The notes below the pieces were generated by a model, which ran no database searches, had not been told where the DNA came from, and saw only the letters and a list, made by a program, of their open reading frames with translations. A stretch of 64,000 nt of DNA from Berberis thunbergii (lineage: Eukaryota; Streptophyta; Magnoliopsida; Ranunculales; Berberidaceae): the NCBI GenBank assembly GCA_003290165.1, contig QNQO01000642.1:1-64000 (forward strand). The letters are read 5' to 3'. Shown one piece after another: positions 46,881 to 59,361 of this stretch. Numbering within the stretch: position 1 is the first letter of the stretch; every line of letters starts with the position of its first letter. The translations under genes and the position numbers were made by a program.

Positions 46881-47970
46881 AAAACTTGAAATCAGAAGAA
46901 AAAGATTTGGACAGAGTTTGTGTTTCATGCATTTGCATGAGACAATGCAAGTGGAAGTCTCACATTCGCATAGAGCTGGGCGACTTTGAGGCTCCCATCT
47001 GCATTGGTCTGGGCAAATTTAAGACTTTTCATTCGTACAATGCGAATGGGTGAAAACACACTGTTTATTTTCTGGACAGATTTGCGTGACTTTAGTAAAA
47101 AGACCATAACTTGTTCATTTCAAAACATTTTCAAGTACTATAATTGTTTTCATTAGATAACTCAGAGTAATATATTTTTTGTGTTTTGATAAGCTTGAGA
47201 ATCGGTCTCCATCGACTATATAAGTTGGCAGAAACTCAGGGACACTACCTTGTTTTATTTACAGGATAGATTTACGCGACTTTAGTAAAATGACTATAAC
47301 TTGCTTATTTCAAAACATTTTCAATTGATTCAAATTGTGATTATTAGATAACTCCGAGTACTAAAATGTTTATGTTGTGATGAGCTCGAGAATCGATCTC
47401 AATTTAGCAATCTATGGTCATTTTACGACAACCACTCAAAACTGTCTAGAAAAACAAATCTAGGTACTGTAGAAACATGTATTACTCTGAGATACCTAAT
47501 AAACACAATTTGAATCAATTGAAAATGTTTTGAAATGAGCAAGTTATGGTCATTTTACTAAAGTCGCTCAAATTTGTCCAGTAAACAAAACAAGGTAGTG
47601 TCCCTGACTTTTGGCCAACTTATATGACCGATGGATACCTATTCTCAATTTCATCAAAACGCAAAAAATGTACTATTCTGAATTATCTAATGAATACAAT
47701 TTGGATCACTTGAAAATGTTTTGAAATGAATAAGTTATGGTCTTTTTACTAAAATTGCGCAAATGTGTCCAGAAAATAAACGTGTTTTCACCCATTCACA
47801 TTGTACAATGCGAATGGCAGTCTCAAATTCGACCAGACCAATGCGAATGGGAGTCTCAAATTCACCCAACCCTCTGCAAATGCGAGACTTCAACTCGCAT
47901 TGTCCCATGTGAATGCGTGAAAACACAGACTCTGTCCCGTTTTTTTCTTCTGATTTCGAGTTTTGAAGTT
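46881..47970. repeat. Large inverted repeat (foldback), arms of about 500 bp
   Basis: 46881-47371 pairs with 47470-47970 in inverted orientation. Shared blocks include ACCATAACTTGTTCATTTC, CAAAACATTTTCAA, AATGCGAATGGGTGAAAACAC and GACAATGCAAGT. Each arm holds two tandem copies of a unit of about 190 bp. A loop of about 100 bp, containing part of another unit, separates the arms. Transcription would give a long hairpin RNA. It could be a MULE-like foldback element; no target duplication was identified. Confidence 0.85.
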
Positions 47971-49733
47971 TGTTTAAATTTTGCAGTAAAGAATGTTGTT
48001 GTCATTGTTTTTTGTTCCACATTTTAGAGTTTGGTTTAGAGTTCAATTTAATGTTCAAAATTACATGTCTGAGAGATCGCACACAATCAATCGTTGGAGA
48101 GATCGCACACAGTCGATATTTGAATAGACCCCATACGAACCCTTTCGGACAATGAAACTTGTTGAGAAAATGGGGGAGACAGGGACGAGTGTGGGAGTGA
48201 AGACGAAGACTGTGGGAGAGTGAGTGAAGTGAAAGGGAAGGAGATGTTCAAAATTTGGGGAAAAATTGAAAGAGTGGGGGAGAGATTGACATGGAAGAAG
48301 ATGATTTGGAAGAGTGAGTGGAGTGTGGCAAAGAGTCATGGTGGTGAGAGGGAAGATGAGAGATTTAAAGGGAAGACATGAATTCGACTTGGAAGGGGAG
48401 AGGAAACACAAACAAATTTTATTGGTGGCGTGGAAGATAGGTGATAGCGTGAATGATAAAGGGTGTGGTGTGGGAGATAAAAAAATAAAATAAAAAAGGG
48501 TTTTTTTTTAATTTGGCCTTCAATAGTTTATATCTAATTGAGTTTGATACTCATTTTAAATTTAATTTGGTCTGACCATCGTTTTTCAACAAGTCCGTTA
48601 GGTCAATCACGTTGACGGGTCAAAGTTTTGTAATAGACTAAACGTTTGATACCTCATCAGAAATGCAGATACCTTTTTTTTTTTTTTTTGAAAAGGGAGT
48701 TTCCAAACATAAAATGCACATACTATGCATGTGCAAGTTTTACAAACCAAACAAAATGCATCTAACGGTTCATATTTTCAATGCTAATAAGTAATCCAAT
48801 AGTAAATATCTAATTATTAAAATAAATATATCTTCCTTCTTCGTGTCTTCTTTCCTCAGCCTCTCGCCAACCCATCTCTCTTCTTCAACACATCACTCCT
48901 CTGATCTCTTCCCAACACATCTCTTTGCTAACATTCCAAAGAAAATGCAAATGAAATTACAACTGGTACTTGACTACTAGACACGAGTAGAGTTGGCATT
49001 CCAAGCAAATCATTATTTAGGCTGTTGTGAAATTCTAGGAAAGGAGAAACATAAAAAGAACAAGATAATGTATATTAATAGCACCCTTCTTTGATGCAAA
49101 ACTGCCATCACATGGATTTTTAGGAGTTTTACTTATTGAAAATGCAATAACAAAACATAGATGGCAGTGTTTCTAATCTCTCCTATCTCTTTGGGTCTTT
49201 GAAAACACAAAGCATAGCAGAGTTTGAACAGTGTTGTTGTAAAACAGTAGTACCGTACACTGTAGAAGAAGTGCGGCAATGAACTTTGTGGGGGGGGGGG
49301 GGGGGGGGTGTTTGCTGTAAAGATAGAACAGAAGGTAGAGAGCACTATTACGGTTCCTGGTCCAGGGGTGCCTGGTAGCAGGCACCGTAGAATTAGGGGA
49401 AGGTAGAAGATCCAAAAGTAGCAAAGAAGCTCTAATGGGTATCTTTCTCTTTTATCTTTCTTAGTTTCTTCTTTCTCTGTTTCAGAGCTCTTACTCATCT
49501 CATCTATGATTTTACCAATTCCCTTGGGCTTGAAGATCATATTTAACTAACACACCAAAGGCATATAAAGACCTTTTTTTTTTTTTTTTTGTAACAAAGA
49601 AAATTATACAGAAACACCAAAGTAATCTCAATATTCAGCTTTCCATTATTGTAAGTTATTAAAAATATAAAATGTTCATCACAATAACTTATGCTTAAAC
49701 ATTGATTTCACATTCCGGTTTTTGCGAGTTGAC
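47971..49733. other. Intergenic, no gene recognised; poly-G tract
   Basis: No coding frame matches a family. C/T-rich DNA at 48150-48420 (minus strand), T runs near 48677 and 49575, and a run of about 18 G at 49291-49308. The last 100 bp or so next to 49733 is the 3' UTR of the beta-xylosidase gene. Confidence 0.45.
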
Positions 49734-52700
49734 TTAGATAACAACAGTAAGCTGATGTTCTTGATCTCCTACAATCAAGAAATATGATCCTTCCTCCATC
49801 ACCATCAACCCATCTTCATTGGCTCTAGTGAGATGCTCACATGGACTCAGAACAAATTCAAGCTCAGTTCTTTCCCCTGCATTCAAATGTACACTTTCAA
49901 AACCAGCCAACTGCTTTAGTGGACTCCCATGTCGAAGTTTAGATGGTCGTACAAAGAGCAACACCGGATGCTTACCAGCCATTTCCCCATCATTGTTAAC
50001 TTCAATTCTAGCTGAAACCTTCAGTTTCTCGCAGCTGCCAGTTACCATTTCTGCAACAGAGAGATAACGTGTAGAATCATCATCCCGAATCGCTTGAAAG
50101 TTGTCGGGTTGGTTCAAGTAAAGATGGGTTTGACTGGAATTGTAAAACTCATAGGTGTAGGTTGAGTAACTGAGACCATAACCAAATTCAAACACCTTCA
50201 TGCCTCGGTAGAAACGGTAAGTCCTTCCAGGATAATGTGATCCAGGGTCAGATCTCATTCGCATATCTGTCATTGCTACTTCGGTGAAATCTTGTGGATA
50301 CCAAGTCATGGGTAATCTTCCTCCTGCATTAGCAACATGAACTAGGTCATCAAAATTCATGACAAATTAGCTGTAACTAGAGTAAATTGATTATTTGATG
50401 ACACTTACCTGGGTTATGGTCACCAAAGATTATCTGAGCTAGTGCAGTTCCTCCTGCTTCACCAGGATAACCGCCCCAAATGATACCTCCAATTTTCTGA
50501 TCATGTTTTGCAAATGCAATATCAACTGGACCTCCACTAAGGATCACTAACACCACAGGCTTCCTTGCAGCTTTTACTACACTCTCAATTAGATCACGTT
50601 GCTTCCCTGGAAGTACCAAATCTACTCTATCCTTTTCCTCCTTTTCTTGTGTTTGGTCCAAGCCCACGATCAGGATAACATAATCCACTGATTTTGCCAG
50701 CTTCACTGCTTCAGTGATGGAAACTGAAGAACACGAAACTGAATCACAACCAGGATGATAATATGTGTTCTTCACATAATCCTTCAATGCTTCTAGGGGT
50801 GTAACAGATTTACAAGGAGGGCCAAAATAGTTTCCTTGAAGTGTTTCTGCAACATTTGCATTTGGACCAATCACAGCAATTGACTTGGTTTTAGTTTTTG
50901 GCAGTGGGAGAAGCCTGGCTGAGTTCTTTAACAGGACAATCCCATTGAGAGCAGCATCAAGAGCTAGCTTCTGATTGGTTTTTGAGCAGACAAAGGAGGC
51001 ATCTATGGTGCCATAAAGTTTTCGGTTTGTGCCCCCATTGAATAGTCCCAATCTCATCCTAATTGCGAAGAGGTTGTAGAGAGCTCGGTTGATATCAGTT
51101 TCAGACAGTTTTTTCAGTTGAACTGCTGATTTGGTATGTTTCTGCAAGTAGGATCCACAGTTGACATCCATTCCTGTTTGGGAAATTTTTTGACACACAT
51201 TGAATTTGCATTGATGAGTTCATATTAGAAATTTTTTATCAACTGAACAAACTTCATAATCTTGGACTACGAACAAAGAAAACTTCCCTAATAGTCACAA
51301 GATTTTTTGAGACAAGTTATTATGCTATATCATAACGACTAAATCTAAATCATTAATTTGATCAATTATTAAAATAATTTGTTATTTTCTTGAAAGTCCG
51401 ATCATATATTAATGATCAATTTGAATATCTGACACTCTTAATGATTTGATTGGCACTAAAATTAAAATCTAAAACAACATAATCAATAGATTAATCATCT
51501 AAATTTATTTTAGATGGACTTGTAGCAGATAATATTGTGCGTCCCAACTTGAACACTACGCATGGTATGGTTCTAGGATCAATAAAAGGTTTAAAGGGAT
51601 ATGGATAGCCCAATTGCAAAATAGGTGTAGACCACCATCTATGCATTGCAAACCCATGCAAATACAAAAAGCTCTGGTCCATACTCTGGATCTGGAAAAT
51701 CTGAAAGTGTCAATGAAAACAAGGGTGAATAAAGCTAAAAGTTCTACACATAAACGGCCAATATGGCTTTATCATCCATGACTTTATGCTCCCAGTACCC
51801 CCACCGCCAATGTTGCTCACCTACCAAAGCTGGTCCACACTCTCCATTCTATTTTATTTATCCCCATAGGGAATAGTGTTATCAAAACAATATCCAAAAA
51901 TAAGAAAATCTTTCAATCTTAAGATAGAGAGATTGGCAGTTACCCTATGAAAATCCATGTGCTATTGGCTAAATGAAATGTATAAATTTTATTGAAGATG
52001 ATATTCTGTAGAGATTTGGTTGACGATGGATCACAAATTCCCATGATTGGTCTATTATAATGTAATTTTCTCATAAAAAATCAATTAAGTAGAGACTTAT
52101 CTGAGGCAAGGTCATTAAAGGCGAGTTTATTTTGGGTTTAAAAATGGAGAAGAGACAACCAGTTTTGTTAATGCATTTGCCCAAGCAACCTAGTAAACAT
52201 CAAAAGGATTTTCACAAAAATTTAACCATACCAGATTTTCACAAAAATTTAACCATACCAGCCTTGAGCACATCAGCAACAGCATCTTCTGGCGTTTTCG
52301 CATACCCTTGAACATCATGGATAATGGACACTGCGTCGCAATCAGATGTTATGTACCTGATCATAAAAAAAACAAACAAAGAGTCTCATCAGAATATAAG
52401 TCCATTCTTGAAAAATAAAATAACTAATTGAATTATTATCTTACCCATGGAAACCCCATAATCTCCTAGCAGTTTTGGATAGAAGATTATAATCCGCACA
52501 GCTTGGTACTCCATTAACCCTGTTGTATGCACACATAATCCCACTTGATCTACCCTCTACCACGCATTTCTGGAATGGAGGCTGATATGTGTCTGCTAAA
52601 TCCTGCATTGTTACCTACAGTATCCCAAACACAACCCTTAGATCAACCTTATTCATGTTCAAGGATACAAATGTCGCTCGAGAGCATCAAAACTGAAAAT

Positions 52701-53772
52701 ATTGCATCAAGATACGAACTATGTATCAGATCTTGTGGTTGAAATTGTGCATACCACTTCATATTTTGTTATCGAATTATATATTCCAAAGAAATGATCT
52801 TGTTTAAAGGGCACCTAATTGGTCAAAAGAGCAGGCTGGAAATATCCTATTGACAGAAGACAAATGTTCTTTGATGATCCTAAAGAATTGATTTTCTTCT
52901 TTGTTTAACAATTCTGGATCGTATTCTCAATACTACTACACCAAAAAAAAAAAAAAAAAAGAATTGGGTTTTACTCACACGAGCATCGAAGCCGAATCTG
53001 GTGGTACCATTCCAATTTTCAAGATCATAAGCAGTAAAATGCTTGCAACAAGCTGAAGCCATGAGTGTATCAGCAGCTTTTGCACCTCTTCCTCCTCTAA
53101 TACTGTCTCCTTGAATTCCTCTAACATAAGCAGCTGCATATCTCCCTGTGACCAATGGATCTTCACCTGGCGTCTCTTGCCCTCTCCCCCATCTGGGGTC
53201 TCTGAATATGTTTATATTGGGAGCCCAAAACGTCATTCCTTCGGCTTGCCCAGCATTGAAGACTGCTCGAGCTTCGAACCCAATAGTCTACAAAACACAC
53301 ACCCATTCGTAAAATAATCTCTATTTTCAATCTGGCCTGGGTGTTTGTAAAATGAGTTCATTACCTGGCCGATTCGGTACCATAGAAGAGAATCAAAGGA
53401 AGCTGCAGTGAGTATGACTTGAGGAAAGCTAGTGGCAGAGTGAATGGTCCCATTGAGCCGGATCCCTTTACCCACGTTAGCAACACCATGTAAAGCCTCG
53501 GACCACCATTGGTAGCTTGGGATGCCGAGTCTTGAAATGGGTGGAGCTGTGTTGACGAGTTGGGAAATTTTCTCGTCTAATGTCAGTCGGGAGACCAGAT
53601 CTTCAACTCTTTGAGTGATGGGTAGGGAGGGATTGCAGAAGGGGTATGAGGAGGAGCTTGGTGTGTCACAAGCGTATGGTGGGGTAGTGGAGGAAGTGAA
53701 GGGGAGTAGAGAAATGTAGTTAAAGAGGAAGAAGAGAGTGGTGAGCAGAGAGAGTCTTGTTGGGGTTCTCAT
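49734..53772 (-). CDS. Beta-D-xylosidase / alpha-L-arabinofuranosidase, glycoside hydrolase family 3, secreted
   Basis: Six exons: 53365-53772, 52979-53287, 52445-52614, 52259-52356, 50409-51173 and 49734-50323. All introns are GT-AG, and together they give an uninterrupted 779-residue protein, the normal length for plant BXL enzymes. Such enzymes remove terminal xylose (some also arabinose) from cell-wall xylan and pectic side chains in the apoplast. A signal peptide with core [17 protein letters not shown] covers residues 1-28. The GH3 N domain holds [20 protein letters not shown] and [13 protein letters not shown]. The nucleophile Asp lies in ITSDCDAV (about residue 301). The GH3 C domain includes [16 protein letters not shown] and [14 protein letters not shown]; the Fn3-like tail has [16 protein letters not shown] and [20 protein letters not shown]. 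An in-frame ATG at 53856 would bury the signal peptide 28 residues inside, so 53772 is preferred. Substrate cannot be decided from sequence. Confidence 0.93.
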
Positions 53773-53923
53773 TGTTATTGATGGTGTTTCAGTATTGGAA
53801 GAGACAAAAAATAGTGTATGTGTCTTTGCACTCTCGCCACTCTGCTGGAAAGCCATTTCTATGGGTTTGCTACTTGGGCTCGTGTTGCTTATTCAGCATG
53901 TACTAAATAAAGATGCTTTAAAT
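53773..53923 (-). promoter_or_regulatory. Beta-xylosidase 5' UTR and truncated proximal promoter
   Basis: Only 151 bp separates the start codon from a hAT element. On the minus strand a weak TATA-like CTTTATTTAG lies near 53895-53910, close to the insertion. The target duplication CTTTAAAT occupies the last 8 bp. Normal upstream promoter sequence would resume at 55408. Confidence 0.45.
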
Positions 53924-55399
53924 TAGGGGTCTGCACGGGACGGGATGGGACGAGATATACCCATTCTGTCTCATCCCGCTCATATGGGATCGAAACGGGA
54001 TGGGATGGAAAAAACTTCATCTCGACCTCGTCCCATCCTAAATGGGTTCGGGACGGGACGGGATCAGCGTGTTGTCTGTGACTGCTGCAAAGATTATCAT
54101 AATATAAAAGCGTGAAAAATAACTATTGATGTGGTGGGCACGGGACGGGATGGCGCTTACAAGTTTAGTGAACTCAAGCAGTAAACTAGGCTTTACAACT
54201 TCAGTCATTTGAGGTTGGTATTTTGTTGCTTAAGTTAATTGTATGTGTATTAAGTTGCACAACGTATTTTATGAACAATGATGTCAAAATGGATAGAGGC
54301 ATTATCTGTGAATGCTCTAAACTGCTTTTATATAGCAAATGGGGCGAGGGAAATTAATACCATACAGCTGGAACAATTCAAAGAAAAGTTAAATATTTTC
54401 TTTTGGTTAAACTTCATGTTTGTGCATTAAACACGTTTTTAATCATGCTCTACTTCTTCAAACTTGTACTGTCCTTGATGTGTGGCATTGAATTTTTCTA
54501 AAAGAATATAGTGTTTTTAAGAAGAAAGCATGCATGGTTACAGAAATCAAACCTCCATTAGAACCGGGGTACATTTATTTTTCCTTTTATTGATCTTTAT
54601 ATCTTAACTTTTCTATTTCTGATATGGATCAGGTAACTTCCAGTACTGTTGACTTCATTGTCATTTCACAGCCGCAAGAAAATATGGACGGCCCATCAGA
54701 TACCACTCGGCTATTTTCTCATCACATGTGCCATTGTAGGCAAAATTCATTCTTCAATGAAATTTTCGCGTCTGATTCGTTTTCCTTTTGTCAAGTTTAT
54801 ATACTGATCTTTTTTCCAATGATATATGTATCTCTAGTGTTGCAAGCACCAGCCCAGTTTGGTGGTTAATGGATTGACCTAGAACTCTATATCACGACTT
54901 CTCTACATCTTTCTATGAAATTAAACTTCGTGTGGTCATTCACAACTCATCTAGCAACATTGTTTCTGTTCGACTTGGTGCCCATGATCGATCACCCAGC
55001 GCTGGTCAATCAAGTGATGTAGCAACATCACCTAAATCTTTTGTTGCTTCTACAAATCAAGAAGGATGGCACGATGTGTCATTACTCATCGTGTTTACAT
55101 GAATAGAAAAAGAAATTGGGTGTGGTACAAGCCATACTCATGCATGAAAGCTGGCTTAACATTGTAAATATCTCTCACTTTCTCGACTAAACTTGGTTCC
55201 ATATTTTGGTCTATTAAATAAATAAATATTAAAAAATTAGCTCGGGACGGGACGGGATTGGCGGGATTGAAAATCTTCATCCCATCCCATTCTAAATCAG
55301 GACGGGACGGGATTAGGATGAAATTATTCAATCCCATTAAGACCTGAAAAAATCGGGACGGGACGGGATCGGGATTGCGGGATGGGATGCCCACCCCTA
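53924..55399. mobile_element. hAT-type element upstream of beta-xylosidase
   Basis: Ends are TAGGGGTCTGCACGGGACGG and, inverted, TAGGGGTGGGCATCCCATCC. The exact 8-bp target duplication CTTTAAAT lies at 53916-53923 and 55400-55407. Subterminal regions repeat GGGACGGGA / TCCCGTCCC-type strings in opposite orientation. No transposase frame was recognised in the 1476 bp. Confidence 0.88.
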
Positions 55400-55534
55400 C
55401 TTTAAATTATCCAATAGGTATTTTTTTAGTCGATTTTTGTTTTGCTCGATTGAATGCTCATTTCATTGTAGACCTTTTTTTTACAGTGTTATTTGTAATA
55501 GCGTACTCACAGTAAAGGCGCAGAACTTCTTTGT

Positions 55535-55579
55535 CCATTAGTAACAAACACATGATGATCGCCTTTTGATTTGATATCT
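55535..55579 (+). repeat. Direct repeat, left copy (about 44 bp)
   Basis: Contains CCATTAGTAAC, ACACATGATGATCGCC and TTTGATTTGAT and matches 58980-59023 with about three differences. It lies directly outside the DNA element. Confidence 0.9.
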
Positions 55580-56323
55580 CAGAATGCAATCTTTCTTAAG
55601 AGCCAGGGAGGCGCGAGGGAGCGTCCCTGGCACATGTTTTTGAGAGAGAGGGATGCTTAAAAAAATCTAGAGAAACCTAACCGACGTTGTTAGACTGCCC
55701 TCCCCAAAAAGCTCAAAAGCTAACAGGGGGTACGCACAGTGTTGGTGGGAGAGAGGAATGAGAGAAATTGAAATCCGAGGAGAAAAGGCTAGATTTGAAA
55801 AGGGTTTTGATATTTATACATTTCTTACATAAATCCTTCAAAGTCCATCAAGTCAACAAATCCATCAAAATTCACTGTTTTTTTAATATCCCCTAATTTT
55901 GGTGGACTTTTGAAAATCATGAATTGAATACCCCCTGATTTTAATGGATTATAAAACAATCATTTAAAATATATATTTGAATACCCCTGGATTTACATGT
56001 ATTATTTTAAATCCTTAATTGAATACCCCTATATTTTAATGGAGTTTAAAATCTTTCACACTCTATTAAAATCCATAATTGAATACCCCCTCTGTAAGTC
56101 TCTTTCCCCATTTCATATTCGACTGCTCTTCCCAAAAAGCTGAAAAGCTAAGTCCCTTCCTCCATTTCATCTTCGACTGCTCTCCCCAAAAAGCTCAAAA
56201 GCTGACCATTTCATTGTTCCCTTTGCAAAAATCATTCCCTTTTCGATTTAGTCCCCAATTTCAAAAACTCAGAAGCTCTCGCTGAAGAAAAGCTAAGTTC
56301 GAAGCTCAGTGGTGGGTTTCGTG

Positions 56324-56482
56324 TTGATTTCTGGTGGTGGGTTTCTAGATCTAGGGTTTCCAGTGAGAGCTAGTTGATTTCTGGTGGTGGATTTCTAGAT
56401 CTAGGGTTTCTCAGTGATTTCGTATTGATTTCTGGTGGTTGGTTTTCAGATCTAGGGTTTCTCAGTGATTTCGTGATGATTC
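56324..56482 (+). repeat. Three tandem units of about 50-60 bp
   Basis: Each unit holds TTGATTTCTGGTGGT, GATCTAGGGTTT and, in two of three, CTCAGTGATTTCGT. It looks like an expanded plant 5' UTR. Confidence 0.85.
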
Positions 56483-57907
56483 AAAGGCGTCGTGTTCGAT
56501 TTCATGGTGATTGAAAGACTTTGAAGAGGAGTTTGTGAAAAAGCAAAACCAGATCTAGGGTTCTGTCCCAACTCGCTCAAGTAACACCCTTATTCTCCAT
56601 GTTGCTCATATTCTTGATGTTCTTCATGTGCTTTGCTTTCTTTGCTTCATGTTTTTTTTCTTACTTCTTCTTCTTTCTAATTTTCTTCACTTTGTTGGAT
56701 TATGAAATTGTGATAAGAAGAATTAGAGAGCCACCTACTTTCCTACCTTCCATTTTGGTGTGCCTTGTTTGAATTAACATTGTTATTTAACATTTTATTT
56801 GGGATTTTTTTTTTCATTTTGTGGCAACTGTTAGTAGGGATAATAGTAACACCAACTGTTGAGCCTTGCAACTCCACAAGAGCACCTCATGATTGAATGG
56901 CACTAACAACCACAAGCCAATATGGAAATACCAAATGGTTCACTGACCCCATCTTCAGCAAATTCTTCAAAGCCTCCAAAGAATTCATTGATATAGTCTA
57001 GGCTTTTAAGTTTTAGTCTTTGATCCATTTTCCAAGCATGAGAAACATGCTTCAACTCACTAAACAAAGTATGAACTCAAATTGGTTAGTTGGGGTCATT
57101 ATATGAAGGTGTCTTATATGTTAATTTTTAAGTAACCATTATTTTTTTAATCCAATGGTTGTTTATCGTGGAATTTGGCATAGATCAGTACACCATTATT
57201 TTTTTTTTGTTCACTTTGTCGGATGTTTTTTTTGTTCACTCTATTCAATATGATGTTATTTTTTGGTTTGTTCACTCTGTCTGATGTTTTTTTGGTAACC
57301 ATTATTTTTTTGGTTCACTCTATTCAATCTGATGTTTTTTTTTGTTAATGCAGGAATGGCATACAAAGCCTATGCTGTTTATCACGGCCATACATCGGGA
57401 GTATACTCGCAAACGTACACCAGGAGTATACACCAAGGGAGCATGAAGCGAGCACCAGGCAAAAAGAGACCACGATGAAGATATGAAACCCAACCAACCA
57501 TATAACAATCGCGAGGGTCGTGGAGATGAAACTCACAATCAAAGAGATGAAACCCAAGTCAACAATCCTTGGGCTTTTACAAGGGATTTGATCAACAATA
57601 TGTTAATGATAATTTTAATTATTCTTGTACTTTTTTTTAAAGTTTTTGAGTGAATGATATGTGAGATTTTATTTTGTAATTTTATTTTATAATGTACTTA
57701 TGAAAAGATTTTGTGAGCTTTTATTTTGTATGTAATGAACTTTTTGGTGTTGCATTGAATGGTCAGGTCCCTGGAAGCTTAGCACTAAGTTTGTAAGCTT
57801 TAGCACCAAGTTTTTAACATCTATACACATTTTACATGGAACTCTAATTGTAGCAAAAGATGGAGCCAATGCAGTTGGAAATCTGCGAAGTGTATCTTGT
57901 GACCAAA

Positions 57908-58205
57908 CACTACACCAAATTGGCACTTTTGTAACAACTTTCAAAACAGTATCACTTTTGAGATGTTGCAATTCACCAAACAATTTCAAGTCAAAACTAA
58001 ATTTAGCCAGAAAAATGAAAAACAGTAACAAAAAAAAATGATACAATAAGTTGGATCACCATGAATAGTATCACTTTTTATAACCATACTCTTCATGGTT
58101 ATACAATTATTGTATCATTTTGTTTGTGAAAATGTGTAAAATTGTTACACTTCAAAAGTGATATCGTTTTGGGAGTTGTTACAAAAATGTCAATTTGGTG
58201 TAGTG
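57908..58205. mobile_element. CACTA-type MITE, 298 bp
   Basis: Ends are CACTACACCAAATTGGC and, inverted, CACTACACCAAATTGAC. The inverted similarity continues for over 50 bp through TTTGTAACAACT and ATCACTTTTGA. The 3-bp target duplication AAA is on both sides. An inner short inverted repeat ATAACCAT(ACTCTTC)ATGGTTAT forms the tip. Too small to code. Confidence 0.9.
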
Positions 58206-58979
58206 AAAAGGTCCTAAACTCAGCACCATATCTAAATGATTTCCATCCCCTTTGCTTGCATTTTCAACAGTGAATGGATTTGTAAAAATTAAGTGGGAAT
58301 TTAAATGTTGCATGAATTTAGTTTCAATTTTGTATGATTGGTTTGAGTTTCTTATATTTCAATTTGATTATAGAAAATTGAGTAGTGAGAGTGCTAGAAG
58401 TCAACCAAAGGCCATATGACATGCATATATTTCAATATACGTTGATCACGGCACAAACATGTATATGTGTTCAAATTTGCAACTAACAACAAATTTCATT
58501 AGCCTGTAATTGATTCATATAGCAATTACAGCTACAAGTTTACAGATAAATAATAGCACCACCATCTCTGGACCATACCCTGCTAGCATAAGATGTGCAA
58601 ACCCAAAATCAGCAGCAAATTTACAGCAACATCTCAATTAACAGCAATTTACAACAACAAATTTAGCAGCAATTTATTGAATTAGCAATCAGCAATTTAA
58701 CAGCAAATTTAGAGCAAATAAAAACCTGATCAAGTATTACAGCAGCAATTTATAACACTGTAATTCACTAATTCAATTAACACAAAATCACTGAAAATTA
58801 CTAATTCTATAACATATGCAAGTGAACAAAAAAAACCACCGCTTTCACCAAAAAAATCACTGTGAGAGGGATGGGTTTTGCTTCGATTAGAGGGATCTGT
58901 GATCTCACTTTTGTATCACGTGCAGATAAGGCTCCCTGGCGTCGTTCTAGTGCTAGGACCTCGCTCCCTAAAATTATTG

Positions 58980-59023
58980 CCATTAGTAACTAACACATGA
59001 TGATCGCCCTTTGATTTGATTTC
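58980..59023 (+). repeat. Direct repeat, right copy (about 44 bp)
   Basis: Partner of 55535-55579. Confidence 0.9.
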
Positions 59024-59361
59024 ATGTTGGTCTCATATACTTTTCGGACTTAATTTAGCAACCTCTGAAAAAATGCCTATTGGAGGTGCCAAAATCTATC
59101 TTCGGTTTACCAAAGTGTCTCATAGGAAAAAAATTATAAACAAAAGATTCGCAATCTATTTTTCCCATATCTTAAAAAAAAAAAAAAACCTATTAGAAGA
59201 GCATTTCCAGCATTGGGGTGGACAACAATAAATTTAGCTTTCCACCCCAAAAATCGTCTCCAGCGGTTTGGTGGGGGGAATTATAGCACTCCCATACTCA
59301 CCCTGCCAGGAGAAGTTCGTGCACTAAAGGTATAAGAAGTGGACCTCATAGAAACTCATTT

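Larger units (their letters stand above)
55580..58979. mobile_element. MULE-like DNA element with captured-looking leader sequence
   Basis: Imperfect inverted ends share AGGGAGCG and CCAGGGAG blocks (left about 55586-55640; right, other strand, about 58979-58925). Two 44-bp direct repeats bracket it. The interior has paired copies of CTGCTC(T)(T)CCCCAAAAAGCT, a triplicated repeat (56324-56482) resembling a gene leader, a possible exon after TAATGCAG at 57354, and a CACTA-type MITE. No MULE transposase was found. Classification is tentative. Confidence 0.5.

Noticed and set aside
48061..48411. Open frame of 116 codons on the minus strand
   Set aside because: C/T-rich low-complexity DNA gives Ser/Pro/Leu/His-rich translation with no domain, splice context or homology that I recognise.
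49133..49540. Minus-strand frames next to the poly-G run
   Set aside because: The proline run is a product of the homopolymer; no family signature. Probably noncoding DNA downstream of the beta-xylosidase gene.
57354..57480. Short plus-strand frame with AYAVYHGHTSGVYS, reminiscent of the N-terminal RNase H1-type domain
   Set aside because: Only about 15 residues match and the conserved tryptophan and QV block is missing. Kept only as a possible captured exon in the MULE-like element.
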